From: Phytophthora quininea
Taxonomy: Eukaryota; Oomycota; Peronosporomycetes; Peronosporales; Peronosporaceae
Reading direction: 5' to 3'
NCBI GenBank assembly: GCA_011947345.1
Contig: JAAVTG010000205.1
Coordinates: forward strand, 1-34,223
Length of the DNA: 34,223 bases
Shown: piece after piece, positions 9,422-20,946 of the stretch
Layout: every line of letters starts with the position of its first letter
Numbering within the stretch: position 1 is the first letter of the stretch
Translations under genes and position numbers: made by a program
Notes under the pieces: generated by a model
What the model was told of the DNA's origin: nothing
Databases searched by the model: none
Seen by the model: the letters and a program-made list of their open reading frames with translations, nothing else

Positions 9422-10701
9422 ATTTTTTGCGGTTTTAACGGGCTGACAACAACAGCAACTACTACTACTCCGCCTGCGGATACCGTTCCATGCGGCACAA
9501 ACCCGCAGTAGTAGTCCATACACAGCCGACTTGCTCGTAGAACCTCAATAGCTCTTCCTCGCAAGTCGGCCCTACACGTACTACGCAAGTTATGCAAAGG
9601 TGGCCCCAAAGTCCCCACGCGGGGCCTTTGACTAGAATGCTCGAGCTGCTGTTGTCGCTCTGCGAACCGGTGGTAAGCTGTCAGCATCCCCGACAACCCC
9701 ACTCGCTGCGCTACATGCACGAGCCTGTCAACCACAATTCCAAACGCCTCCGACACGCACGCCACGCTGCGACTCGAATGAAAGCTGCGGCACAGCTCGC
9801 TTCGCCTCGCCAGCAATCGTCGTCTCCGCTAGCCGAAGACGAGTCTCTGCTCGAGTTGTGGCGTCGTCGACACCTCTGCTTGCTGAGGTGGACATATTAG
9901 CGAGCCGGACTTCGTCCGGTGTGCGACGCATCCTGAACGAGTTGCCGCCGCCGTTCCACCACGCAAGCCGCTGCCTTGTCGGATAGCCGCCGACGGCGAC
10001 GACTTTGGGCGGTGTTGCCGCCGCGCGCACCTTCAAAGGTCGCAGGCCCGATCGACATCCGCGAGATCGCTCCCGTGATCGGCCATCAGCGCGTTGTTCC
10101 GACCCGCTCTAGCAGCAGCATTCGATCGGACCGCAACGAATGCTCGACCAGAGCCTCGACAAGAGCCCTCTCCTCGTTAGTCGCCCCTGCTGTTTCCCAT
10201 TCCCGTGGCGTTCGACGACCCCACCCGTTTCGGCTGCAGCACCCAGCGCGGGTTGACTCAATGGGACGTGCTCGCTTCAGCGTTTCATCGCTCGAGTCGA
10301 GCGCCATGTAGCCGTGAACTTTTGCTTCGTGCGAGTCGCCGCTCACCTCGATGCGATGCGAACGAAATCCAGCAGCTCGGTCGGTTGTATGTAACCCGCT
10401 TCCTGCGTGTCCAGTGGCCGGCGGCAACAAATAACTCAGCACAACGCGGCGCTGACTGCGAGGCGCTCCGTGTCACCGATGTGACAGCAAGCAAGGTGGC
10501 GGGATTTGTTGGCCAAAGAGAGCGGCCCAGCGACTGGATGTCGAGGACGGCCGCGCACACAGCAGTTTGATGCCGAGGATGGCACCGACACACACTAGAC
10601 AGAGATGTACACATACAGGGGAATTGCGAGGGCCGCCCGCCCGCCCACACGACGCCTCGACCATGCCATCGCGACGCGAAGGTTGCGGCTCGAGGGCGAG
10701 C
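9422..10701. other. Core between the large inverted arms, unidentified
   Basis: These 1,280 bp of GC-rich DNA have no convincing gene. Open frames of 100-140 codons exist on both strands (e.g. 9394-9816 minus, 9976-10311 plus), but their proteins are Arg/Ser-rich with no domain. Several short perfect hairpins occur near the left side: CCGACTTGC/GCAAGTCGG (9526-9534 with 9561-9569) and GGCCCC/GGGGCC (9602-9626). No transposase motif was seen. It may be the degenerate core of a large-terminal-repeat DNA element, or simply the loop of a palindromic duplication. Confidence 0.4.
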
Positions 10702-11354
10702 CAACGGACAACTCGCGGTAACGAGATAATTATTTCGGCCGGGCGGGCGTCGGGTTGCACGGGGCCTCGCTCGCTCCAGCGGGAACGCCACGAGCTCCCG
10801 AGTGAGATGTGGAGTGGCGTGCGGCAGCAGTAGTGCTCGTCGCCGAGTTGTTCGCAGCCGTAGGTGGCTTTCGTCCACGGTCTCCGCCGCAAAGGCTCCG
10901 ACGGTATCTACATCGAAGTTACTGTCCCCCTGGCAGCAAAAGTGAAGGCGTTGAAGCCGCAGGGGATGCAAATGAGGCCCAGCCGTTTTTTGCATTGACA
11001 CTCGAGCCCTAATCCGCTATGCGGAAATCGAGCCAGACGGCGGCGGATCCTGCGCCGTGCTTGGGATTGCTGGGGCTCGCTTTCGAGCCGCGAAGACTTG
11101 CCGGGCTTGCAGGTGTTGCGGGTGTTGCGGGTGTTGCGCGCGCGCAGGAGCCGCAGGGACTCTACCTTCGCGAACGTAACTTGACGCGACGGTAGCTCGG
11201 CTCGGTGCGTGCCCTGCCGTTGGGGGAGGAACCCCGACGGCCAGACCGACTTGGCGAAGTCAGCAGCAGAGACCTGCCTGGCAGACGGGGAAGGACGGAC
11301 CTCGGAGGGCAAAGACGAGCTGGCAGGGGCAAGTGCGTGTTGGCAAGCGCTGCC
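10702..11354 (-). repeat. Right arm of large inverted repeat (~653 bp)
   Basis: This is the inverted partner of 8768-9421. Its inner end is CAACGGACAACTC and its outer end GGCAAGCGCTGCC. I could not find matching short direct repeats just outside the two arms (GAGAGCTCG on the left, GCCTCCAAG on the right), so a target-site duplication is not supported. Confidence 0.85.
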
Positions 11355-11819
11355 GCCTCCAAGCCAGCGATGGCAGCGGCACCTACCAATGCCCTGGCAG
11401 TGCTGCGAGCCCCGCGCGATGGCCCCGACCGACACCACAGCCCCCGCCCGCAGTGCGACAACCGCGGCCAGGAATGGATTTTGCCCGCCAGCCCAGCCGT
11501 GTGGCCAGAGACCGCCGCGGGCATGAGCTCACGCAGACCGCTGCGGCCGAGGCGAGCCACACCAGGGCAAGCTGTTTCCACGACTCGACGCCTTCCCGTG
11601 TAAAAATAGAACGTCTGCAAGCTTGGCTCCAGTATGGGCGGAGAGACGAGCCGCGGCGGACTGCCTCGTCGTCGCCTCGTCGCCTCGCCCGTCATTGCTG
11701 GGCTCGCTGCCATTTATCGAAATCGCTCGTGGCCGGCGCGTGCTACAGGAGCAGGAAGAGAACCGCTTTCTTCGATCAAATCACCTTTGCCCCCTCCGTT
11801 CGCCTTCCCACTCGCGACC

Positions 11820-12239
11820 ATGCGGCAACGAACCAAGAGCGTCGTCAATGTGCGCGAGTACTTTCGCCTGGACGGCAGCGGCGCCCCTGAGCAGGAGGAC
11901 GACGACGACCAGGACGACTGGATGGCCCTCGCCATGCAGGGCGCCCCCAAGAAACAGCAGCAGCTGAGCCTGCCCGCCATCGTGGAGGTGGTCAAGCCGC
12001 TGAAGCAGAAGCGCGGCCGCGCCTCCACCGTCGACTCGCTTGCCGAGACGGATGACGACTCGGACGACGACGACGACGGCATCCTGCGCATCCGCGCGTG
12101 CAGCCACGACCGCCGCATCAGCTTCGACGACGACGTGGATGTGGTCGAGATCCCGGCGCGCTCGAGCTTCGACGCCGACTACAAGCGCCGCGTCTGGTAC
12201 TCGCGCGACGAGCTGCGTCGCAGCCAAGAGTGCTTCTAA
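11820..12239 (+). CDS. Small acidic protein of unknown function with RISF motif
   Basis: This encodes 139 residues starting MRQRTKSVVNVREYFRLDG. The frame is open back to 11634, but the ATG at 11820 sits in a better context and removes an Arg/Pro-rich leader with no domain. Features in order: a basic N-terminus, an acidic run (EQEDDDDQDDW, about residues 23-33), a Gln/Lys-rich basic linker (KKQQQ, KQKRGR), a second acidic run (ETDDDSDDDDDG, about residues 73-84), and a C-terminal module RRISFDDDVDVVEIPARS ... YKRRVWYSRDEL. The pattern hydrophobic-F...V.EIP...WYSR.EL recurs, as far as I know, in small stramenopile proteins of unknown role. RISF fits the RVxF-type PP1 docking pattern, which would make a phosphatase-regulator role possible, but this is inference. 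Confidence 0.7.
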   Translation: MRQRTKSVVNVREYFRLDGSGAPEQEDDDDQDDWMALAMQGAPKKQQQLSLPAIVEVVKPLKQKRGRASTVDSLAETDDDSDDDDDGILRIRACSHDRRISFDDDVDVVEIPARSSFDADYKRRVWYSRDELRRSQECF

Positions 12240-12859
12240 GCGAGGCAGGTCGCGCAGCGGTCGACGGAACTTCGCAACGTCTTGCGACGTAGAGTTGCAG
12301 GCGACGCCGATCTCCTCTGCTGTGTTGGACGACCACTGGTCAGGCCAAGAGAGAGAGAGAGAGGACGGACGAACCAGGTGGAGACAGGAGGCGATTCACG
12401 TCGGAGTCTCCGCAGTCCGGAGGCCCCCGACCGCCCCAGTAAGACACCAGCCGAGGTTTGGTCCGGGGCGGAGTCGGCCTGGGCGTCGCGCCAGTTGGTT
12501 GTTATTTATCGAGTCGAGCGTAGACACAGACACATTTCCCCCATTTGCAGCTCGTCGGTGCGTGTTGGCAGAGCGATCCGAAGTGATAGGGTCTCTCTCA
12601 TGCAAATACACACTTGAACGACTACCCCAAGCGCAGCACTTAACTATTTATCTCATGCTTTTCAAACCATGTTTCCTCGTCGCTTTCTCCTTCATCTCGT
12701 CGTGCACTCGTGGCGACAACTAGCGTGATGCATCTCAGGCATGGGACGACTGCGTCAATTCAAAGCCTACCCACCGCTGAACACCACGGATGCAATTCCG
12801 CTCATTTACCTGCCAGCTGGCAAAGGGATCCTGCGCAGGCCTTTGCCTTGGGCGTCGAG
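12240..12859. other. Intergenic, contains an AG microsatellite
   Basis: This lies between the converging small acidic gene and the HECT ligase. It holds an (AG)8 run at 12348-12363. No gene, RNA or repeat end was recognised. Confidence 0.4.
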
Positions 12860-15800
12860 CTAGGACAAGTGGAAGCTGCACTGCCCCTCGTTAATGCAGT
12901 ACAGCAGCCGCTGCTTCATAATGTCCCTCGTCGAGTAGTCCGGCAGCTTCAGGTAGTTGGTGCACGTGGACGCCGACGGCAGCACGGCGTCGTTCTCCTC
13001 GGCACTGTTGGCGTCGTTGCTCTCCGTGAGTTTCCGCACGACCGTGAGCTTTGGCTCGAGGTTGCGCAGGCCGCCGAGCGGCAGCCGGTTTGCGCCCGTC
13101 ACGAAGCGCACGAAGAGCCGCTGCTCGTCCACCGACAGCTCGCACAGGATGGAAACCAGGCTCTCGATGGCACGACTGTCGGCCGTGTAGCCGTGGTCGC
13201 ACACCATATGCTCGCGCAAGTCCACACCGTCGCGATCCCACATACTGCTCCCGGCGCCGCGGTCGCTCAGCAGCATCTCCAGCTCGCGCACGCCGAAGGC
13301 CTGCAGGAAGTGCACGAGTCGGTGGCCATCCTGTCCGCCGCAAATCTGCTCGAAGCCCCGTCGGAACGCTTCCACTTGGCTCCGAATCGTCCGGTCCAGC
13401 AGGAACTCCAAGTTCAGCTCCACGTATTGCCGCAGAGTTGGCAGCGTTACAGCCGTGTCGGCGCCGCCCTCTTGCAGCGGAATCTCGTCCGCGCCGACCA
13501 TCGTGAAGGATAAGCTCAGAGAATCCACCTCGGTCGTCCATGCCGAGAGATTTCCGTCGGATTCCTTACTGGCGTACTTGACAGACAACTCGTAGAGGTA
13601 GCGCAGCGAGTTGGCGATCGCTGGATCCAGCTCCTCCAGGAAAGTCAGCGAGTCTTCCACGCTCACTCCGTTGCCGACCATCGTCTCGCCACGCAGCGCT
13701 CGCAGGAACGGGCGGGAGAACGGCAAGTTCAGAAGCCGCTCGTCCAGCAGCGCCTGGCCCACAAAGCGACCCAAAACGTGAACCACGCGAGCACGTTGAC
13801 CTCTTCCGAGTCGAGGGACGACGCGTCTGCTTCAAGACTCGACACCTTCGTCTCGTCGTCCTCTGTCGATGAAAGCACTCTAGCGTATGGCTTGGGGAAC
13901 AGACCAAACGGAGCTGTCACGGGTGGCCCCGCCGCAAAAGTGCCGCCTGCCAGCGCCGTCTCGCTTAAATAGCTCAGAGACTCCACCTCGGACTCCAACA
14001 CCTCGGGGCTCCGTGCCAAGCTGTCCACCAAAAGATCCACGTCGGACCGAGTGATGGCAGACGTCATGACATTCAAAGGAGTTCCCTCACAAAGAGGCGA
14101 CACGTGCTTCGTCACGGCGCGATAGTCTCGCTCGAACATGCGTCGACCGGACCGTGAGATCATGCGATCTCCGTCCATTTCTACAATACCTGCATCCGTG
14201 CCTGGGAAGTTGACTGTGTCGCAATGCGCGCACTGAAGCACCGGGTGGTTCACCTTCTTTGAGTAACGAGGGAACACTTTGCCCAGATACTGCGCCTCCT
14301 CGTCGCTCAAAACCCACCACTTGAGCACACCCGGGACTTGACGGTTTGCCATCTTTTATGCCACACTTACCTTCTACCTCGGGCTCTGCGGATTCACTGC
14401 AGGCGCAGGAAGTCACGGACGAAGACCAATCCTGGTCGTCAAGACACTGGGCACACTGCGGGATCGAATTTGCTGCTGCTTGTCGTCGAGCTGATGCTAA
14501 TGCTCTTGGGTTACTGGTCTTGGCTGGCGAAGTTAAGTCGCATTTGCTGCTCTCCACAGGCGCCTTCTTCTCGTGAGTCAGAAGTTGGCGATGAATGGAG
14601 CAAGTTGGGATGTGGAGAGCTTTGCACTTTGAGCAGTGATACACAGCGACTCGGTGATACCCTCGAATGGATAGACAGCTTACAGTGCCTGCTTCGTCCT
14701 GATGTGGCTCTCGCTTCTGCTCGACATCGCCCTCGCTACTGGCTGAAGCTTCACGATCCTCGTCTCTCCACAGCTGCAGTTGTTTTGATTGGATTTGTTG
14801 ACAAACAAGAGTAAAGAATTCGGTTGTGGGCCCCAGCCCAGTGCCAACTTCTCCGAGGAACTCGATCTCGATCACTGCCTTCTTTCCTCCATAAACGGCC
14901 AGCAACTTCATCGCCGACTGCAAGAGCCGCGACCGCGCGACGCGAACTTTGAGACGAGGGAGCTTTACCATTTGTGAAATGTTGTCAATGCCAGACGTAC
15001 GAGAGCGGTTCGAGCCATCTCGGTACCGCCGTCGACCGCTGGCTGTTGGTCGTGTCTGGGACGTCGCTGGTTCCTCCATGACGGCCTGCTTCCAAACAGA
15101 CCGACACAAGTACTGAATCGCTCTCGAGCAGCCACACGTCGTAGTGTACATGAAATGGCAACGTGTTTCGAACTCGAGCACGAACGCAAACTCGTTGACC
15201 AAGCGGAAACACCAGTCGGGAAGCGAGTTCGTCACCACGCGAACAGGCTGCTGTAAAGCTCGTCTCACTTGCAAGCTCAGGTAGCTGTTGACAAAACTGA
15301 GCGAGGAGTTAAACGGCTTCTGGACACTCTGGTCTCGCACAAGTTTCAACAGCAGCAGCAGATCCCACACATCGTCCCACGTTGTAGCCGTAGCAGACTC
15401 TAACAGCTTTGGGGTAGATGCAACCACAATAGCCTTCCCTGTCTCGAGAGGCATTTCAGCAGATTCAGGAGATTGGTCAGCAGCAAGTGACAGTGGAGTT
15501 ACCCGAAACGTAATGTCATGAGGTGTGTTTCTCCAGATACGATTATGATGGAGCGTAGGGCTCCCAGCAGCAGACGCAGGACGTTTCCCCTCCCTTTTGC
15601 CTTTCGTAGTCGGCTCCGTATTTCCATTCTTGACAACCGCTTCGAGTATGCTCATGTCTGCAGGAAGGACTTGTCCCTTGTACACCGCCATTACTCTCCG
15701 AGGCTTGACAACATCGTTAGCGAATTCTTCGCTCTCATTGACTTCCCCCTTCTTCACCTTCAGATCGCTGGCCGAGTATCGACTGACCGGACCTTCCCTC

Positions 15801-18494
15801 CCGAACAGCTTGTCGGCAATAAAGTCCTCCATCGTCTCGATCCGAGCAAGCGGCTCGACCAGCACAACCGTGTCATGAACGGAACGTTTGTTCGACTTGT
15901 AGTCGTTCCCATTACGTCTCGGCGGGGCTCTTTTCATCCATCGCAGAGGACTTTCTCCAGCTGATTCTTCCTTTTGTTCAGCGAGCTGCGTGTTGGGATC
16001 TTGATTGTCTTCCTTCTGGCCCAGATCTTCGCTCAGATTGGCGTCTAACTTGCGTGGTTTTTCCTCTGTTTGTATCTCTTCGATCAGTACATGCACTTTA
16101 ATGTGTTGCGTCAGTTGGTCGAGATCTGTAGCGATACTACCAGAAGAAAGAGCTGATTCTGTGGATGAAATGGAGAACGCATCCTTCTCTGAAGAAATTC
16201 CATCTTGGAGACATCGCAATAGAGACGCTATAAACCTCAAGCCATCATTACTCACATTTTGGGTATCCAGCATTGCAGAGAAAGCGAGTTGGCCTTCGTC
16301 AGCAGACAAAATCTTGATGAGAACTTTCGCCAAACCACTGCAAGCGATCTCGTGTGCAGTTAAAAAGTCATCTCCTTGGGCAACGAAATCCCGCAGTCGC
16401 AGTAAGCTTGTAAGCAGTCCCGGTTGTGGATTGCCACTATGCAAGGCATTTTCCAGCTCTTTCGACAATTGCTGAAGCTGCGCTACCACGCTCACGATAC
16501 AACTGCCTTCACCCAAATAGTCAGCCACGAGTCGAGCGCAAGTCGACTGGATCTCCTGGAAGTCGCCATCAAGTGGGTCTCCCTGCTTTGGGCTCGACGC
16601 ATACAGGCGAATAACACTTGCAACCCCATGGCGCTCGAAAATGTCTTTCGCCGTCTGTCGAGCCCCAGTGTGCAACAGTGGCACTTCAATTATACGCAGC
16701 GCTAGATCCACAGGAAGGAGATCCTTCTCTGTGGCAGAATTCGAAGATGACACTGCTAAGCTGGTGCGTCGGGGACGTAACACACGAGCCAGGAATGCGG
16801 CCAAACGCGACAACTCGGCAGGTTCTTGTGTCGTGAACGACCGCTGGTTTGCATACAGCAGTGAACAACTTCGGAAGATAACGCCCAGACAGTCGTAGCG
16901 TAAATCTGCACGTGAAGTCACGTCGTAGACGCGAATAATAAGCGGCAAGATATCGTGGGCTAGACTAACCATTTCGGACGGGATGGTTTCCGTCGGCGAG
17001 AGTTCCTCGGAGATAGGGAGCACCACGATCACCAGCTTAAGCGTTTCACGAAGTAGCTGGTTTTCCGACACAACTTCTTGCTTGCCCAGCAGTGCTGCCA
17101 CGATAGGCGGGAGTCGAACAAAACGTAAATGTGAAGCGCTTGGAGTCACTGACGCAGTTTCCATCTCGGTCACAACACAAGAGAGTAGACACGACAGGAA
17201 GCGCAACATGCTCGTATACCCCATGGCCGACAATTGAGTCGCCGGACTGCTTGTTCCGTCTGCATATACCGTCAGCTTTTCTAGAAGAATGGCACAAATC
17301 TCTTCACTCGCGACCATCGACGCAAATGTAGGGCTCTCTGAGAAGGCCGTGCTTTCCCAAGTTTCCGTAAGCAGTCAAAGCTGTTTTCCAAAATTTCACT
17401 GTCAAACGAACGCAACAAGTTTGTTATGTAAGGTAGTGCCAGACGCATTTTGTCCTCCATCGACAGTGGGAAATCCGTGCAAAGCTGGCAAACAATTCTC
17501 GCCGCTCGGCGTTGAATCTCCAGCGGAAAGAAGTCCACAAACTGCAGCAGGGCGACGATCCCGTTCTCCTGGATCACTTCCATCCTGTACTGTGCGCAAA
17601 GTCTCGCCACGTTGGCAGTACCCGCAGCAGTCAATGCTGGCTCTGCCTTGCACACAATTCTCTCCAAAATCTGTAGCGCTAGCTCGGCCACATCCATATA
17701 CTCAATCTCTAGCAGCTTTTCACACAGTGACGGGATCAGCTGCTCCGCTGTGGCCTTGGGGATCGCAGTACTGGCGTACAGTTCCAAAATGGTCGACAGG
17801 GCTCGCGCTGCCAGCAGTAGAACCTCCATGGACGTTGGGAGGCGGATCAAAGTCACCACCGCCGGCACGAAGTTGTCCACATTGAACCCTGAGACGGCCA
17901 GCGACTCCTCTGTAGACAGCGATAGCGTCTCACAGAGCTCCGACAAGCCCGACTTGACAACAAAACACAATGATCAATGTCAGTACTAGCTGCTACACAT
18001 CTCTCAGCCTTCACTCACAATCTGCGAGTGGGTCGGTTGGTCCGCCCCAATCGCCTCCAGCATCCTCTGGAATCTGGGGTTGCTGCCCCCGGACAGTAGT
18101 TGAGACAGCGGGAACATGCCTCCGAGCACCTATAGCAGCACCAATATCACCCCTAACAATTAGCACTTGGTATGTATTCCCTTAACGGACTGCTCCAAGA
18201 CCGCACCGATCCTTCGCCGTGCAGTCTCTCCAGCAGACCTCGCAGTGACGAGTCCTCAGCCTCCTGGGCCAGCGCCTCTAGCGCCTCCAGCATGCGGTTG
18301 GCGCTCGGTCGTTCTCGGCTCGGGGGCGCTGGTGTCTCCCCGTCCACGTTGCCCTCGCCAAAGTCGCCCCCGAAGAAGCCGCCGCGCGCCAGCTGGCGGG
18401 CCAGCGCGTCCTGCTCCTCCAGCTCGTTAAAGGCGGCGTTCAGCACCTCCTCATCCTCGTCGCTGGCGCTGGCGTCGCTCGCTCGGCGAGACAT
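12860..18494 (-). CDS. HECT-type E3 ubiquitin ligase, UPL3/TRIP12/Ufd4 family
   Basis: This is a very large gene of about 1,830 residues. Exon 1 is 18494-18207 (MSRRASDASASDEDEEVL...), exon 2 is 18129-18019 and exon 3 starts at 17952, with clean GT-AG introns of 77 and 66 bp. The N-terminal half carries armadillo-like repeats aligned with UPL3/TRIP12 (STEESLAVSGFNVDNFVPAV, then EYMDVAELALQILERI). A charged linker precedes the HECT domain: the N-lobe (EIEFLGEVGTGLGPTTEFF), LGRFVGQALLD in the middle and the catalytic Cys at 12962-12964 in STCTNYLKLP. In ubiquitin-fusion degradation the family ligates ubiquitin onto substrates. The frame is broken near 17356 (KL/ESTAFS) and near 13783 (VLAW/VHVLGRF), each fitting one missing G, and near 14340-14372, where a 34-bp intron or an indel is needed. 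Inside the HECT N-lobe is an unusual Cys-rich insertion (CSKCKALHIPTC, CAQC, CAC, LQCAHC) that may bind zinc. Confidence 0.9.
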
Positions 18495-18591
18495 GTGGCT
18501 TCGCCTAGCAGAACAAAATGCGGAATCAGCCCTGGAATAGTTCGTACACCTCAAAAGTCAATACCATCCAAACACTTAGTACGTTCCACAA

Positions 18592-18646
18592 AAGTCAATC
18601 GGTCGTTGAAGTTGCCCTGTAGAACAACATAATGCGAAGAAGGATC
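18592..18646 (+). repeat. Dispersed ~55-bp repeat, copy A
   Basis: The stretch beginning AAGTCAATCGGTCGTTGAAG and ending CAACATAATGCGAAGAAGGATC recurs at 26388-26442 with only about four mismatches, in the same orientation. It lies just upstream of the HECT gene start; the other copy lies just after the stop of AKR copy 5. It is possibly the end of a small transposable element. Confidence 0.7.
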
Positions 18647-18878
18647 ACTATCCCCTCTGACACAGCAACGGAACACTTTTTGAGGGGCCACAAACTTATG
18701 TTTTTAGAGGGAGTTATGTTAAACTAAGACACACTTGCGAAGTATTAATAAAAGGAAAATGTAGTTTGTTCGAGCCATCAGGTGCACTGCTTGGCCAGTC
18801 GTTTGAGAGAAATCTTCTGTTGAAAAATGCTCTTGCAGCGTGTACACAATTTCGGGACAGTCTGTTGCCCACGCATCC

Positions 18879-19011
18879 TACGAGCCGACCGGGGAGCCTG
18901 GCTCGTGGCTCGTCTGGGGAGCTCAAATTCCGCAAGAGCCGGGCTCCTTGCCTCGTGGATAAAACGTTAATTACACGAGCCAAACGTATATTACAATTAA
19001 TTACACGAGCC
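18879..19011. promoter_or_regulatory. Cluster of CACGAGCC/GGCTCGTG elements
   Basis: In the ~130 bp before the coiled-coil gene the octamer GGCTCGTG or its inverse appears repeatedly: CTACGAGCC (18879 on), CTGGCTCGTGGCTCGT (18898-18913), and twice within TTAATTACACGAGCC (direct repeats about 18967-18981 and 18997-19011, 30 bp apart). Recurrence is seen directly; a promoter role is inferred from position. Confidence 0.35.
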
Positions 19012-19036
19012 CAAGCTGAAGCCTTCAGAATAAATC

Positions 19037-20361
19037 ATGGTAGTAACCAGGGCTCAAGCGAGCAGCGCAGCATATGCAGAGACACAAGCGGCGGCCGCGT
19101 CTCCTCGAGTGCTTCCAGTCGTCACTGAAGTAGAAGATGGGGACAACCTCGCGGTTGTTACCACAGCAGCGATGCCACAGCCGTCCAATCTCCGGCTGGA
19201 CGAGCAAGTCGCAACGATGGTAGATAACTTTTGGATGCAGACGCAGCGCCTGGCAGCTGAGGCAACAAATAACCAGCACCGCCAGGCTCAAGAGTATCAT
19301 GCGGCTTTGGTAGCCGTTCAAAATGATGCGCGGATCAATGCGGCAGAGTTGGCTGGGAATCAAAAATGGCTGGAGAGTCAGATCGAGAGGGCGTTAGAGG
19401 AAACTTGGGCAGCGTTGAAGCAGGATCTAAATGTCTTGTGTAATTCGCAGGTTGTTGGCAATGAATCTGTTCGCGCGTTTGTCCAACAACAACTCCAAGA
19501 ACTTCGGGGGCAAACACTTCAAGAAGCACAAGTAACGAAGCGAATGCTATCAGCTCAAGCGGCCGAAGCCGAGCGACTGGAGAAGCATGTGATGGCAGTC
19601 GTCAAAAGCGCTCAAGAGACGCTAACACATCGTGTTAATGCACTCACGTTACAGTCGGAACCACAATTAAAACAAGAGGTCGCGAAGCAGGTCGGCTTCA
19701 TGTGGGAGCAGATGCAGCACGAGGCGCGGGCGTCGTTCGAGCAGTTGGCGAGGCTGCTTTGGAAGATGTGCTTGCTGGTAACGGAAAACCACCACTTCGA
19801 CGCGTGCAGACGATGGTAGCTGCTTCTGCAACGGAGCTACGCCAAGAGATAAAACTTTTGCACAATGCTCATTGCACGCGAGTGCAGCAACAAATGCTTG
19901 AGTGTACAGCGGAATCAGAGTCGAGAATCGAGAACAGGGTTCGTGACATGCTTCAAAAGGTACAGGTGCAGCGAGAAAATGACATGCATCGACAAACGGA
20001 GGCACTCGATGCTATGGGGGCTAAAGTTGATCGTATGCATGGAGCATTGAAAGACGATATTCGACTGATGAATGAGCGGGTCTACGAACTGGAGCAGAAG
20101 TTACAGACACACCAAACGAAACACCGCCTTGAAGAGGCAATCCGCAGGGCCTCAAAGCACGGATCGACTGAATCTGGAAGAAGATCAAAACCAAAACGGA
20201 AAGTGCCCCGCAGTCAAGTGGAACCTCGAAAATCAAAGGTGGAACGCGCATCAATAAATGCGCAGAAGGCCACGATGCTAAGAGCGGAGCAGGCAGCACG
20301 TCTCCACGACATATTGCATCAACAGCAAGACCGAGGCAACACACATGAAGATATTGCTTAG
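19037..20361 (+). CDS. Coiled-coil protein, possibly gag-like (one frameshift)
   Basis: From ATG 19037 (MVVTRAQASSAAYAETQ) the protein is dominated by long Gln/Glu/Ala-rich helices (about residues 55-330). Examples are QKWLESQIERALEETWAALK and DMLQKVQVQRENDMHRQTEA, with heptad-like hydrophobic spacing. It ends in a strongly basic tail (GRRSKPKRKVPRSQVEPRKS) and a final helix. The frame is lost near 19752 (FEQLAR to AALEDVLAGNGKPPL), consistent with one missing G in GAGG; the second part is open to the stop at 20361. The length with the base restored would be about 441 residues. The opening MV-TRAQ is reminiscent of retrotransposon gag proteins, and a broken gag lies 0.7 kb away on the other strand, but no zinc knuckle or protease is seen here. 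Function is not known. Confidence 0.6.
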
Positions 20362-20946
20362 TTAGCTATTCTTTCGTGCGAGATAAGTCTAATACATGTC
20401 GATCTTCTCTGTTACCAATCTCATCCTTACACATACTGTACCCGCCATCACCTTCACCACACGCACCCCCCTCTCTCTCTCTCACACGGAATCGATCGCT
20501 GGCCTTCTCCTCCGCCTACGTCAGTAGTCCATTTCGGCCGAGTTGTTCCGGCCGTCGACAGCTTCGCCGTACGTTCATGCGCATTGAATCGGGTTGCTTC
20601 TTGCGAGTTGCGTTGCAATGGACCTCCGTATCAATGGCTATTCGTCTACGCTGGTTTGAGAAAAGAGTTCCATGAACATGTCTTCGTTGTCGGGTTCATG
20701 GTGCGCAGCCCTTACTTCGTAGCTGTTTGATTGAGGGATATGATCCCATAACTGTGGTACAGGAATTTCCTCGCACTGTGTCAGATCAATGAACTTTTGT
20801 TACGGTTGAGAAAAGCACACATATCAACGTTTGCCGCCGAGAGTCTCGCGCTTAGATTAACTATGCCACATAGTTTAGTCTATACATTTACAAGCAAGGT
20901 CAGATAACAATTCAATTCAGTTCTATTTTTGCAGTTAATTAGTGTT
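20362..20946. other. Intergenic, CT-rich stretch, no gene
   Basis: This contains a (CT) run at 20471-20483 and AT-richer DNA toward 20900. Open frames here lack domains. Confidence 0.4.

Noticed and set aside
8758..11364. Target-site duplication for the large inverted-repeat structure
   Set aside because: Bases immediately outside the arms (GAGAGCTCG and GCCTCCAAG) do not match.
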